The position numbers and the translations under genes were made by a program. A stretch of DNA of 64,000 nucleotides from Acidobacteriota bacterium (GTDB lineage: Bacteria > Acidobacteriota > Vicinamibacteria > Vicinamibacterales > 2-12-FULL-66-21). The stretch is taken from positions 1-64,000 of the forward strand of contig JACPDI010000009.1 in the NCBI GenBank assembly GCA_016184105.1. Direction: 5' to 3'. Below, one piece after another: positions 18,158 to 26,336 of the stretch. The notes beneath the pieces were generated by a model. The model worked only from the letters and a program-made list of their open reading frames with translations, did not search any database and was not told the origin of the DNA. Each line of letters begins with the position of its first letter. Position 1 is the first letter of the stretch.

Positions 18158-18964
18158 ATGATTCGCGTCTCTGAGCCGTCGCCGGATTCGTTCATTGTTG
18201 AAGCAAGCCTCGAACGTCCGCCCAGCATTTACCTCGACCACGACTCGTTCGATGAGCTGGTGCGCCGTGATCCGTTGCGCGACCGGTTCCTGAACGCCTT
18301 TCGCTCGAAGGGGACGTTGCTGTTCTCGTGGACCCACGTGCTCGACTTGAGCAGCGCACAAGGCCGGACGGCGGACCTGCTGCGTTCGTTTCTTGAGTCG
18401 ATCGGCCCGTTCTGGATACCGCTCGAAATGAATCCGTTTCAGATGCTGCGGAAAGAGCACGGGATCGGCGCGGAAAACAGCAGCCCGTGTGTTTCAGAAA
18501 CGCTGCTCCGAGCGTACTATCCCTACATCCACGGCGGTCCGCTTACGCTGGCGAAGATCATCGATCTGAACGCGACAGATCGTGACGCGGTGCAACACGA
18601 ACTGGCGAGGCTGAAGACAGAGATCACTGCGATGATCGAACGGTGGCGGGCGGAGTACGTGGCTGATCCCGCGCGACTGGATCGAATGTTCCCGAGATTG
18701 CCGTTTGACGCGGCCAAGCCGGGAACATTCGTTTTTCGTGAACTCGGGCGAATCGCGACGCGCGAGGCGCGATCGCACGCCTGGCAACCGAATGACGCAG
18801 TCGACTTTGTTCACGCGATCGTGGCGGCGGCGTATGCCCGATTTGTCGCCTTGGACCGCCACTGGAAGCGCCGAGTCCTTGAGACAGGGTTACCACCCGA
18901 TCATGTGAGCGTTTACTACAAACCCGAGTTGGATAGCTTCATCGGCGACTTCGAGCACCTGTGA
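18158..18964 (+). CDS. PIN-like domain protein
   Basis: This 268-residue cytoplasmic protein shows acidic positions that fit a PIN-type nuclease fold: IYLDHDSFDEL near residue 27, a WTHVLDLSSAQ strand-helix near 62, and a C-terminal NDAVDFVHA...FVALDRHWKRR block, where the last aspartates would complete the metal site. It is longer than VapC toxins (about 130), with a helical insert in the middle, and has no VapB-like partner. It is therefore more like stand-alone PIN-like nucleases found in islands. The ATG at 18158 follows a GGAG. It is the first gene after attL. Nuclease activity is inferred. Confidence 0.6.
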   Translation: MIRVSEPSPDSFIVEASLERPPSIYLDHDSFDELVRRDPLRDRFLNAFRSKGTLLFSWTHVLDLSSAQGRTADLLRSFLESIGPFWIPLEMNPFQMLRKEHGIGAENSSPCVSETLLRAYYPYIHGGPLTLAKIIDLNATDRDAVQHELARLKTEITAMIERWRAEYVADPARLDRMFPRLPFDAAKPGTFVFRELGRIATREARSHAWQPNDAVDFVHAIVAAAYARFVALDRHWKRRVLETGLPPDHVSVYYKPELDSFIGDFEHL

Positions 18965-18968
18965 GCGG

Positions 18969-19100
18969 TCATCCGGCCGCCTTGCTGTCGGAAGGTTTCA
19001 TCGGCGTCGTGCTGGTGTTTGTGGCGGCGGTGGTGGTGAGGCGGGCCGGCCCGCCCGTGGCCTCGATCGTCGCGCCCTTCGTGTCGCCGGGCGCGGCCAC
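18969..19100 (-). CDS. Small ORF directly behind the excisionase gene, possible integrase remnant
   Basis: A GTG follows the excisionase stop with no gap (TAAGTG) and opens a 43-residue frame ending four bases from the convergent PIN-like gene. It is Thr/Ala-rich (ARLTTTAATNTSTTP) with no fold I recognise. Island integrase genes normally follow xis in this position. A fusion of integrase ends after an internal deletion would fit the decay seen elsewhere here. It may equally be non-functional. Confidence 0.3.
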   Translation of the reverse strand: MAAPGDTKGATIEATGGPARLTTTAATNTSTTPMKPSDSKAAG

Positions 19101-19307
19101 TTACCGGCTCTCCTCTCGCCAGCGTGCAATCACGGCGTCCAAGTCTTCCCGCGCGATGCGGCGCCGGCCGGACGGCATCCGGACAACCGGCATCTGCCCG
19201 CGCCGGATCAGCCGGTCGAGGGTGTCGAGGGAGCAGCCCAATTCGGCGGCAACAGCCGGCAGCCGAAGCAGGCGTGGTGACGGGGTTTGTACGGTGTGTG
19301 CAGCCAT
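19101..19307 (-). CDS. Excisionase/MerR-like helix-turn-helix protein
   Basis: A 68-residue DNA-binding protein of the HTH_17/excisionase type. LLRLPAVAAELGCSLDTLDR is the helix-turn-helix, followed by the wing IRRGQMPVVRMPSGRRRI and the typical AREDLDAVIARW ending. The ATG at 19307 (MAAHTVQTPS) is preferred; an in-frame start lies 33 bp upstream. Such proteins act as recombination directionality factors or control island promoters. It faces the island's left boundary, where an integrase would be expected. Confidence 0.75.
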   Translation of the reverse strand: MAAHTVQTPSPRLLRLPAVAAELGCSLDTLDRLIRRGQMPVVRMPSGRRRIAREDLDAVIARWREESR

Positions 19308-19352
19308 GAGCGGAATGCTCACAGCCCACCCGGCAGACAAATTACGCGGACT

Positions 19353-20054
19353 TCAGCGGTAGCGGAGGACTTCCACGTCGGGACGCTTCCCAGCGGCGCG
19401 GGCCTTCTTGTAGGTCGTCATGTCCCGCTCGCCGATGCCGCCCTTCCACATGACCAGTTCCAGCGTGATGGCGCTCGCCTTGGCCTGACGGCGGTCGCCG
19501 TCATCCTGTCGCCGTCGAGACCCACCACCTCGGAACAGCGTCCGAAGCCGTTCGCGTTCGGCAGGCGACAGCTCCCGTTCAAGGAACCGCTCCGCGAGAG
19601 CCGTGAGCTGGTCGAAGATCTTTCCGTCGTCTGTCACGCGGCGGTTGGTGTCGTGGCGTTCGTCGTCACGATCACGAACGATGTTCCAGACCTGCGGCCT
19701 CAATGTCGATGCAGCATCGTCGGACCACTCGAATCCGCGTCCGGGAGGAGGAGGCGTTGGCTCGGTCCCGCGGCGCCCGCTGGCGTCCGTGCGCGGTCGC
19801 CCCCGACGCCGGGGCGGATCGACAGGCTGCCACGGGAGCCCCGCATGTTCGCGGACATGAACGTGCAAGCCCGCCGGCACCACGACGGGTGTGCTCGTCC
19901 CGCAGCGGCGCGCAGCGAGCACCTTTTCAGCGGCCGGCTTCCGCTGATCCTTCGGGAAGTCGTCGTCGAAGGTAAACAACACCTGCTGCCCATCGGTCAG
20001 CGGCGGCAAGACCAGCCGGCGGCGAGGTCGTGGCTTGGCGGGCGGGGCGGGCAC
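19353..20054 (-). CDS. Uncharacterised island protein
   Basis: A 233-residue protein without recognisable family. It has a basic N-terminus, a central proline/arginine-rich stretch, and a helical C-terminal half with FDQLTALAERFLERELSPAE, ending LVMWKGGIGERDMTTYKKAR. No signal peptide or membrane segment. It starts at a GTG, 46 bp upstream of and on the same strand as the excisionase gene, so the two may be cotranscribed. A replication or mobilisation accessory role would be a guess. Confidence 0.5.
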   Translation of the reverse strand: MPAPPAKPRPRRRLVLPPLTDGQQVLFTFDDDFPKDQRKPAAEKVLAARRCGTSTPVVVPAGLHVHVREHAGLPWQPVDPPRRRGRPRTDASGRRGTEPTPPPPGRGFEWSDDAASTLRPQVWNIVRDRDDERHDTNRRVTDDGKIFDQLTALAERFLERELSPAERERLRTLFRGGGSRRRQDDGDRRQAKASAITLELVMWKGGIGERDMTTYKKARAAGKRPDVEVLRYR

Positions 20055-20135
20055 CGCCGTAGCTTACGGCGGAATCCCCGTTTGTTGCAGTGAATTGCGG
20101 TCGGTCTGCCAATCTCCGAGTAAAATGCCATCGTC

Positions 20136-21006
20136 ATGAGGGCCGTCGCGCGCGCACGAACCCGGGACCGTTCCAGCCAAGTGCTGCCGTTCGCTGAGCA
20201 GCCCGTCGATCTGATTCAGTCGCCGGACGCGGATTCCTTGCACCGGCTGTTCGACAAGGGGGCTACGCGATCCGCGCTGCTCCTGGGCGACTCACAGGCG
20301 CTGCTGGCGCAGATGCCCGGCGGCGTGTTTCAGGCCGTCGTCACGTCCCCGCCGTACTGGTCGCTGCGCGACTACAAGATCGGCGGGCAGATCGGACTCG
20401 AAAGCTCGCTGGACGACTACATCGCGGCGCTCGTGTCGATCTTCACGGAAGTCAAGCGCGTGTTGCGGGACGATGGCACGTTCTGGCTGAACATCGGGGA
20501 CTCGTACACGTCCGGCGGGCGGACGTGGCGGGCCACCGAAGGATCTGATCGGCGTGCCGTGGCGGCTCGCGTTCGCGCTGCAACAGGCCGGGTGGTACCT
20601 GCGGGCGGATCTGGTCTGGAACAAGCCGAATTGCCAGCCCGAGAGCGTGAAGGACCGGCCGACGCGCTGTCACGAGTACGTGTTCCTGTTCAGCAAGAGC
20701 GAACGCTACCACTACGACCCCAAGGCGAAGCGCGGCCCGAACAACCGGAACCTGCGGACGGTGTGGGACATCAACACCAAACCGTACCCGGAGGCCCACT
20801 TCGCGACGTACCCGCCCGCGCTGGTGGAACCGTGCATCGCGCTGGCCACGCGGCCGGGCGATCTGGTGCTCGATCCGTTCATCGGCTCAGGGACCACTGG
20901 CCTCGTGGCCGTGTCGATGAAACGGCGATTCATCGGCGTCGAACTGAACCCCCGGTACCTCGAAATCGCGGAACGTCGGCTGAACGGACTAATTGCGCGT
21001 GGCTAA
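20136..21006 (+). pseudogene. Site-specific DNA methyltransferase (N4-cytosine/beta-class), frameshifted by internal deletion
   Basis: Two frames together make one methyltransferase. The first (20136 to about 20545) carries catalytic motif IV in VVTSPPYWSLRDY and DDGTFWLNIGDSYTSGG. The second (about 20546-21006) carries PKDLIGVPWRLAFALQQ, VWNKPN and the AdoMet motif DPFIGSGTTGL. Motif order IV then I and the TSPPYW form suggest an N4-cytosine or beta-class enzyme, fitting a SmaI/XcyI-type system. At the junction (GGRTWRA then PKDLIG) homologues have about 20-25 more residues, so a short deletion not divisible by three seems to have removed them. The endonuclease gene overlaps its 3' end and is intact. 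Confidence 0.75.
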
Positions 21007-21982
21007 GGCGAGCGGCCCCACTATCACCGCCCCGTCGGCGGCGCGGCAGGTGCGCTTCCACCAGTTGCTGGTCGGCGCGCGGAAGACGTGGCTCATGGAC
21101 GCGCTGTCGGATGCCCTCGCGACCGTCGATCCCGAACGGCTGAAGACGGAAATCCTCCGCTTCGTGCCGAAGGACGCGCAGCAGATTCTGGCCGCGTCCG
21201 GCATCCGCGATGAACACGTGTTCCCGCTGCCGGCGGTGCTGGAAGCAAAGCCCACGCTGGTGGGGTACTACCGGCTTCTGTTGGGCTCCCCGCAGAAGAC
21301 CTTCTACGGGTCTGGTACCGGCATGGGGCCGTTCAAGCGGATGGAAACCGCCGGCATCATCACGAAGGCGGACCTGATCCCGGCATTCTGCGAAGCGATG
21401 GCCGTCAGCTTGGCGGAGTTGGTGCGGCAGGTGTCGCCACGGATCGAAGGCCGAGATGTAGCCGAACTCCCGCTGTTGACGTTCGGCTCGTACTTGCAGG
21501 GACAGAACAACACGGCGATCGGCAAGCAGGCCACCCAGGACGTATTCCTCGTGATCGCGGACCTCGTGAAGCCGTTCATCATCGAGCGGACCGAAACGCG
21601 CCTGAAGGTGAAGAACGCATCGAAGCGGATCGTGACGATCGCGCTGAGCAGCGATCCCGATGTGGCCATCACCGAAGCCTTCGGCACGAAGACGAGCAAC
21701 AAGGTCGCGATTGAGATTAAGGGCGGGACCGACAAGAGCAACGCGCACAACCGCGCCGGTGAAGCGGAGAAGTCACACCAGAAGGCGGCCGGCAAGGGCT
21801 TCAAGGACTTCTGGACGATCATCGCGCTGAAGGGGCTGAAGGAAGAAACGCTGGCCACCGAATCCCCAACGACGAACAACTGGTTCGATGCCTCGCACGT
21901 GCTCGCACGGAAGGGCGCGGGCTGGGAAGACTTCAAGCACCGCATCGCTGAGGCCGTGGGCATCCCGCTCGGCAAAGCCTGA
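20999..21982 (+). CDS. Type II restriction endonuclease, XcyI-like
   Basis: A 327-residue cytoplasmic protein resembling the XcyI/Cfr9I endonuclease family, which cuts CCCGGG. Recognisable stretches include RFVPKDAQQILAASGIRDEH, LEAKPTLVGYYRLLLGSPQK, FYGSGTGMGPFKRME and a PD-(D/E)xK-like core around VAIEIKGGTDKSNAHNRAGE. The GTG at 20999 overlaps the methyltransferase stop by eight bases; a TTG at 20993 is possible. The frame is complete, which is odd given that the partner methyltransferase is disrupted. The family assignment is from memory and the cutting site is inferred. Confidence 0.7.
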   Translation: MAKASGPTITAPSAARQVRFHQLLVGARKTWLMDALSDALATVDPERLKTEILRFVPKDAQQILAASGIRDEHVFPLPAVLEAKPTLVGYYRLLLGSPQKTFYGSGTGMGPFKRMETAGIITKADLIPAFCEAMAVSLAELVRQVSPRIEGRDVAELPLLTFGSYLQGQNNTAIGKQATQDVFLVIADLVKPFIIERTETRLKVKNASKRIVTIALSSDPDVAITEAFGTKTSNKVAIEIKGGTDKSNAHNRAGEAEKSHQKAAGKGFKDFWTIIALKGLKEETLATESPTTNNWFDASHVLARKGAGWEDFKHRIAEAVGIPLGKA

Positions 21983-21996
21983 AGATCAGGAGGCGC

Positions 21997-22215
21997 ATGA
22001 CTGACGAGCTTCTTCCCTCCGGGAAACTGGCGCTCCACAACAGGTTCGGCCACGAGGTGATCCGTTCGGCTGTGGAAGCGATTGACGATGTGGTGGCCAA
22101 CCAGATCGGCGAACACTGCGACGAGGAACTACGAGCGGAGATCGAAGAACGCATCGTTGCGGCTCCGGACAACGATTACTGGCACCGGTTGTCGTCCTTC
22201 TTTCCTTTGCACTGA
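21997..22215 (+). CDS. Small protein behind the restriction endonuclease
   Basis: A 72-residue acidic protein (MTDELLPSGKLALHNRFGHE) of unknown function. It is likely real because a near-perfect ribosome site (AGGAGG) precedes its ATG and it follows the endonuclease by 14 bp. No HTH is obvious, so a controller-protein role is not supported. Confidence 0.55.
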   Translation: MTDELLPSGKLALHNRFGHEVIRSAVEAIDDVVANQIGEHCDEELRAEIEERIVAAPDNDYWHRLSSFFPLH

Positions 22216-22311
22216 TTGCAGAATCACGCGCGTGCTGCAGCTCTATGTGAAAGCAATCGCGTGAGCAAACGGACGCTGACCAACGTCGTCTCCGGCTCTG
22301 TTCGTCAACGG

Positions 22312-22527
22312 CTATGCTGCGCGCAGCGGGCGGTGGTGAAGGATCAGGAGTTGGTCGGACTGAAGTGCCAGCTCCGCGTACGTCTTGCCCTCGTCATCGG
22401 AGAACTCGACTTCATAGGCGCCGTCCAGGAGTTCGACGACGGTGCCGACCTGGCCGCGCAGAAGGCCGTGCTCGGGGACGTCTGTGAGGAGCGCGACGAC
22501 ATCTAGCAAGTGTGGTGTGGTGTGCAT
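22312..22527 (-). CDS. DUF4926 domain protein
   Basis: A 71-residue beta-rich protein. LLDVVALLTDVPEHGLLRGQ, VGTVVELLDGAYEVEFSDDE and GKTYAELALQSDQLLIL match the DUF4926 pattern, a small SH3-like barrel. Genes of this family often follow a DUF6883 gene. Here only an internally deleted DUF6883 minigene remains 12 bp upstream, on the same strand. A toxin-antitoxin-like relationship has been suspected from such pairing but is not shown by the sequence. Confidence 0.75.
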   Translation of the reverse strand: MHTTPHLLDVVALLTDVPEHGLLRGQVGTVVELLDGAYEVEFSDDEGKTYAELALQSDQLLILHHRPLRAA

Positions 22528-22539
22528 CGCTCGTCGCCT

Positions 22540-22641
22540 CTACTTCACGAAGCAGCTCGTTAAACGGGGAACACGCTCGCCGCGGCGCAGAATCCAAGGG
22601 CTCCGGTCGACGATGGCGGCATCGCCGCCCGGCATCTTCAT
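22540..22641 (-). pseudogene. DUF6883 remnant: N-terminus fused to C-terminus
   Basis: A 33-codon frame begins MKMPGGDAAIVDR, like the first residues of DUF6883 proteins. It continues directly as SPWILRRGERVPRLTSCFVK, like their last residues (typically a W-I-V-x-x-G-E-D-x-P-R-L tail). About 75 central residues are missing, with the frame preserved. It sits 12 bp before the DUF4926 gene, where an intact DUF6883 gene is expected. The homology is from memory of the family and needs a profile search. Confidence 0.5.
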
Positions 22642-22697
22642 CGGCACATCCTACCGAACCCAGGCCGCGTCCGCTGGCGCATCCATTGCGGATCCGA

Positions 22698-22946
22698 CTA
22701 GTCGTCGCTCAACAGGGAGTCAATCGCTTCCTCGGTCAACCCGGCCTCGCTCGCTTCGCGGGCGATGTCGTTCCGGAGTGCGAGAAATGCTCGGATTGGG
22801 CCTGCTCGAAGACGTTCGTACGCTCGCATCGACAGCACGATCGCACAGTCGGCGCCCTCTCGGCGAACCACGATGCGCTGACGCTGCGCCTCTTCGAGGA
22901 CTTCGTCTAAACGTGCTTCGGCTTCGGTCACGTCGATGGACTTCAT
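22698..22946 (-). CDS. Phd/YefM-family antitoxin
   Basis: An 82-residue protein with the Phd/YefM pattern: MKSIDVTEAEARLDEVLEEA at the N-terminus (DNA-binding and dimer), then RIVVRREGADCAIVLSMRAYERL and an acidic C-terminal tail that would cover a toxin. A RelE/Doc/PIN partner normally follows, but downstream there is only the DUF6883 remnant, so it looks orphaned. It lies 8 bp after the HigA-like gene on the same strand. Confidence 0.8.
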   Translation of the reverse strand: MKSIDVTEAEARLDEVLEEAQRQRIVVRREGADCAIVLSMRAYERLRAGPIRAFLALRNDIAREASEAGLTEEAIDSLLSDD

Positions 22947-22954
22947 GCTTTGAT

Positions 22955-23269
22955 CTACGCCGCGCGCCGGCGCTTCGGTCGTTCCGAGATCGGCGCGAGG
23001 CTTAGCTTGAGCCGAAACGGCTTCAGAAGCCGATTCAGAGTGTCCTGAGTAGGATTGTGGCGGGGATGCAGTGTCCGCAGAAGATTCGGGCTCGCCATTC
23101 CAACCTTCGCCGCGAACTCTTTCACGCCCATCGCTCGAATGACTTTGGCAAGCGCCACCTGAAGCGGAACGCCTTCGTCGATCGCTCCGAGCAGGAATTC
23201 TCGAGCGAACTCCGGATCGCGAAGACTCTCCGCCAACCCGATATTCCAGTCTTCATGTCTCCTTGCCAT
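22955..23269 (-). CDS. HigA-like antitoxin (HI1420-type helix-turn-helix)
   Basis: A 104-residue protein with the layout of addiction-module antidotes: LAESLRDPEFAREFLLGAID, then the helix-turn-helix KEFAAKVGMASPNLLRTLHP with N-P-T-Q-D-T-L-N-R-L-L-K. The ATG at 23269 is chosen because the ribosome site GGAGG precedes it and the remnant toxin frame overlaps it by 17 bp, the usual higBA arrangement. The upstream toxin is deleted, leaving the antitoxin free. Confidence 0.75.
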   Translation of the reverse strand: MARRHEDWNIGLAESLRDPEFAREFLLGAIDEGVPLQVALAKVIRAMGVKEFAAKVGMASPNLLRTLHPRHNPTQDTLNRLLKPFRLKLSLAPISERPKRRRAA

Positions 23270-23438
23270 GCCTTTTTGCCTCCAGATAGTCGCGCCAGAA
23301 GCCCCGTGCCCGCGCGATGTCCTTCGCTTGCGATCCTTTGTCGCCTCCGGCGAGCAGTGGTTGTCGAAGGGACCGGCCCTTAAAGGTGTTACACCGCTAC
23401 ACCCAACCCTCGAACTTCGTGCGCTGGTGGACGGCGAC
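23253..23438 (-). pseudogene. HigB/RelE-like toxin remnant with the middle deleted
   Basis: The end of a HigB-type toxin reads PLLAGGDKGSQAKDIARARG, followed by FWRDYLEAKRHGKET and a stop that overlaps the antitoxin start. Only about 14 nearly unrelated codons upstream, after an in-frame stop, lies VHQRTKFEGWV, which looks like the first residues of the same family. Roughly 60-70 central residues are gone. The remnant ends within 15 bp of the right island boundary. Confidence 0.55.
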
Positions 23439-23451
23439 CGCCAGGAGCGGA

Positions 23452-23463
23452 CGGCGCCTCCAA
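23452..23463 (+). repeat. Right attachment-like repeat (attR)
   Basis: An exact direct copy of the tRNA-Cys 3' end CGGCGCCTCCAA. It lies 59 bp beyond the stop of the chromosomal permease gene and just outside the toxin remnant. Confidence 0.7.
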
Positions 23464-23522
23464 CATTGTCCTCCGTGGATCCCAAGACACACGCTCCATG
23501 GCCAACGCGTGCGTGCGAGTCG

Positions 23523-26036
23523 CTACTCCGCGCGCAGCGCGATCATCGGGTCGACGCGCGTCGCCCGACGCCCCGGCACGAACAGCGCTCCGAGCGAGAC
23601 GAGGGTGACGAGGAGGAACACCGCGCCGTAGGTCAGCGGGTCGCGCGCGCTGACGTCGAAGAGCGTTCGCGAGATCGCGTCCTGGGCCACGGTCGCGAGC
23701 GCGAACGCCAGCGCGAGGCCGAGCGCGAGCCCGAGCGCCACCTGCCGCCCTCCCTGCCTCAGCACCATCCCCAGAATCTGGCCGTGGCCCGCGCCGAGCG
23801 CCATGCGCACGCCAAACTCCTGCGTGCGGCGATTGACCGCAAACGACATCACGCCGTAAATCCCGGCGGCCGCGAGCACAACGGCGATGAGGCCGAAGAT
23901 GGAGAACATGACGGCGATGATTCGCGGCCCCGCGATGGTGCTGTCGAGGTTCTGTTTCGGCGTGGCCACGAAGTACAGCGGCAGGTTCGGATCCACCTTG
24001 CGGACCTCGCGGCGAAGCGCGTTCGCCAGCGACTCGGCGCGCTGCCCCGCGTGCGGCTTCACCAGGACCGTGCCGAACTGGTTGCCGACCAGCGTGTCGC
24101 CGAGCGGCCCGGACGGCGGCGAGTAGAACGGCGTGTAGTACCCGGATTCATCCACGTTGGGGTTGTTGAACGGACCGAGCATCCGGACGGTCGTCACCAC
24201 GCCGACGACCGTCCGCCACGGCCCGAACTGCGCGGTGCCGTCGCCCGTCCGGAACCGCCGGCCCACGGCGGTCTCGTTCCCGAAGTGCTTCTTCGCGAAC
24301 GCGGCGTTGACGAGCGCCACGGGGCGCGCGGACTGGAGGTCGTCGTCGGTGAAGTCGCGCCCCTCGACGACCTTCTGGCCCGTCACGCCCAGGAAACCGG
24401 GTGCGATCTGCTCGAAGTTCGCGCGCGGGCGGTCGCGCCGATCCTTGTACACCTGGCCTTCGATTTCGATCGGCGAGTTGCCGGAGAACACCATCCGCAG
24501 ACGGGAGGTGAGCGCCACCGCCTCGAATTCCGGCGCGCGCCGCAGCTCGCGGAGCAGGCGGTCGTAGAACAGCCTGCGGGAGTCCGGCGTCGGATACTCC
24601 GCGTCCATCAGCCCCATGCGCGCGGACAGCATCCCCTGGGTGTCGTAGCCGTAGTCGATCGTCTGCTGCTTGAGCAGCGACTTGAGCTGGAGGAGCGATC
24701 CGATCAGGAGCACGCAGGTGACAACGATCTGGAAGACCACGAGCCCGCGCGTGATCAGGCCGATGCGGCTCCCCGTCTGGCCGCGTCCCCCTTCGCGCAG
24801 CACCGCGGCGGCGTTCATGCGCGAGGCCATCCACGCCGGGACGAGCCCGGAGACGAGCGCCGACAGGACCATTGCGGCGACCGTCACTGCGAGCACCGGC
24901 CTGTCGATTTCGAACCTCATCCAGGCCGGAGGCGGGTTCTCCATGCCGCGAAGCGTCGCGGTGAACCACCCGAGCGACAGGTACGCGAGCCCGATGCCGG
25001 CCACGGTCCCGATCGCACCCACGAGCGCGCTCTCGGTGAGCATCTGCCGCACGAGCCGCAGCCGCGACGCGCCGAGCGACGACCGGACGGCGAGCTCTCG
25101 TGCGCGGAGCATGGCGCGCGCGAACTGCATGTTCATCACGTTCACGCAGGCGATGAGCAGCACGCCCACGCAGAAGGCCAGCATGGTGAACAGCGTTCCG
25201 CGCAGCGGGCCGTTGGTGAACGCCTGGATCAACGGCTCGACCAGGCCGGTGTTGAACGCCTTGCTCGTGTCGGGGTACGCCTTCGCGAAGCGGGCCGCGA
25301 AACCGGAGATCTCCGCCTCGGCCTGCTGGATCGGGACCTCGGGGCGGATCAGCCCGATCACCGCCGGCGCGTTCTCGCGCGGGTCGTTCCGGCCCCGCAC
25401 CGGGAACTCGGTGTAGAGCGGAATCCACAGCTCCTCGTTGCCGGGGAACGCGAACCCCTGCGGCATGACGCCGACGATGGTCGCGGGAGCGCCGTTGATG
25501 CGGGTCGACGTTCCGACGATGTCCGCAGTCCCGCCGAAGTCCCGCTGCCACACGCCGTAGCCGATGAGCGCCACCTTGGGCGCGCCGGGCGAGTTGTCGG
25601 CCGCGACGAAGCCACGCCCCATGACGGGCGCCACGCCGAGGATCCGGAGGAAATCTTCCGTGACGTACGAGCCGGTGTACCGCCGCGGCGAGCCGTTCAC
25701 GGTGACGTTCACCGTCGACCCGCTCAGGTACGAGGCCATCCGCTCGAACGACTTCTGCTCGAACCGGAACTCCCGGAAGTCGCTCGACAGGATCCGGCCG
25801 TTCACGCCGAAGGCGGTCCGGCTGGTCGGGTCGATGAAGTTCACGTTCATCAGCCGGTCGGCGTTGGGAAACGAGAAGCCGCGCAGCAGCACCCCGTTGA
25901 CGATGCTGAACTGGGTGGTGACGGCGGCGATCCCGATGGCGAGCACCAGCACGGCGAGCGCGCAGAACGACCACTCGCGGCCGAGCACACGCAAGCCGAT
26001 GCGGAGATCCTGGGCGTAGCTTTCGGCAGTCGTCAT
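23523..26036 (-). CDS. ADOP-type (MacB/FtsX-like) ABC transporter permease
   Basis: An 837-residue inner-membrane protein with two MacB periplasmic core plus FtsX units in one chain, as in acidobacterial duplicated orphan permeases. The N-terminus (QDLRIGLRVLGREWSFCALA) leads into TM1 and a large periplasmic domain. A four-TM FtsX region holds RARELAVRSSLGASRLRLVR. A second periplasmic domain contains AEYPTPDSRRLFYDRLL, and a final FtsX module has RRTQEFGVRMALGAGHGQIL. The ATG at 26036 (MTTAESYAQ) fits the family start. No ATPase gene is adjacent, as is usual for this family. Its substrate is unknown. Confidence 0.9.
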   Translation of the reverse strand: MTTAESYAQDLRIGLRVLGREWSFCALAVLVLAIGIAAVTTQFSIVNGVLLRGFSFPNADRLMNVNFIDPTSRTAFGVNGRILSSDFREFRFEQKSFERMASYLSGSTVNVTVNGSPRRYTGSYVTEDFLRILGVAPVMGRGFVAADNSPGAPKVALIGYGVWQRDFGGTADIVGTSTRINGAPATIVGVMPQGFAFPGNEELWIPLYTEFPVRGRNDPRENAPAVIGLIRPEVPIQQAEAEISGFAARFAKAYPDTSKAFNTGLVEPLIQAFTNGPLRGTLFTMLAFCVGVLLIACVNVMNMQFARAMLRARELAVRSSLGASRLRLVRQMLTESALVGAIGTVAGIGLAYLSLGWFTATLRGMENPPPAWMRFEIDRPVLAVTVAAMVLSALVSGLVPAWMASRMNAAAVLREGGRGQTGSRIGLITRGLVVFQIVVTCVLLIGSLLQLKSLLKQQTIDYGYDTQGMLSARMGLMDAEYPTPDSRRLFYDRLLRELRRAPEFEAVALTSRLRMVFSGNSPIEIEGQVYKDRRDRPRANFEQIAPGFLGVTGQKVVEGRDFTDDDLQSARPVALVNAAFAKKHFGNETAVGRRFRTGDGTAQFGPWRTVVGVVTTVRMLGPFNNPNVDESGYYTPFYSPPSGPLGDTLVGNQFGTVLVKPHAGQRAESLANALRREVRKVDPNLPLYFVATPKQNLDSTIAGPRIIAVMFSIFGLIAVVLAAAGIYGVMSFAVNRRTQEFGVRMALGAGHGQILGMVLRQGGRQVALGLALGLALAFALATVAQDAISRTLFDVSARDPLTYGAVFLLVTLVSLGALFVPGRRATRVDPMIALRAE

Positions 26037-26217
26037 GCGTATCTCGCAGCCGCCGGGCCGGTGCGGAAAACCGGTCGTCCCCCGAAGCGACCAATTTAGA
26101 CGGATTCGGACGGCAGAACGTTTCCGGAAAGGCGGTGGCGGCACCGAGTTGCCGCCAGCTCATCGGGACAGGCTTCACGGACCGCGGCCCGATTCCTGAC
26201 GCTCCCGCCGTTTGTCC

Positions 26218-26246
26218 TTGACAGTGGTTGCCGGCGGTCCTAGGCT
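26218..26246 (+). promoter_or_regulatory. Sigma70-type promoter for the 26337 gene
   Basis: TTGACA (26218-26223), a 17-nt spacer and TAGGCT (26241-26246) form a near-consensus promoter 90 bp before the start. The rest of the 300-bp divergent gap (26037-26336) shows no gene. Confidence 0.65.
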
Positions 26247-26336
26247 CCACTGTTCTTTCCGCACGCCTCCTCGATCCCGGCGTCCGCCATCGTCCGTTCC
26301 CACGCGTTTCACGGACTCATGGAGGAGGAGTCAGCG

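Larger units (their letters stand above)
18048..23463. mobile_element. 5.4-kb tRNA-Cys genomic island (defence and toxin-antitoxin cargo)
   Basis: The segment is framed by a direct 12-bp copy of the tRNA-Cys 3' end and sits between two chromosomal blocks. Cargo: a PIN-like protein, an excisionase-like HTH, an unknown protein, a type II restriction system, DUF6883/DUF4926 genes and two antitoxins. This is typical accessory content. No intact integrase can be found; a 43-residue frame just behind the excisionase could be all that is left of it. Several genes are internally deleted, so the island is probably immobile and decaying. Confidence 0.7.

Noticed and set aside
18048-23463. Prophage
   Set aside because: No structural, lysis or replication phage genes; the cargo is restriction and antitoxin genes only.
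23268-26099. 943-codon + strand frame opposite the ADOP permease
   Set aside because: Arg/His/Glu-rich shadow of the permease, with no recognisable domain.
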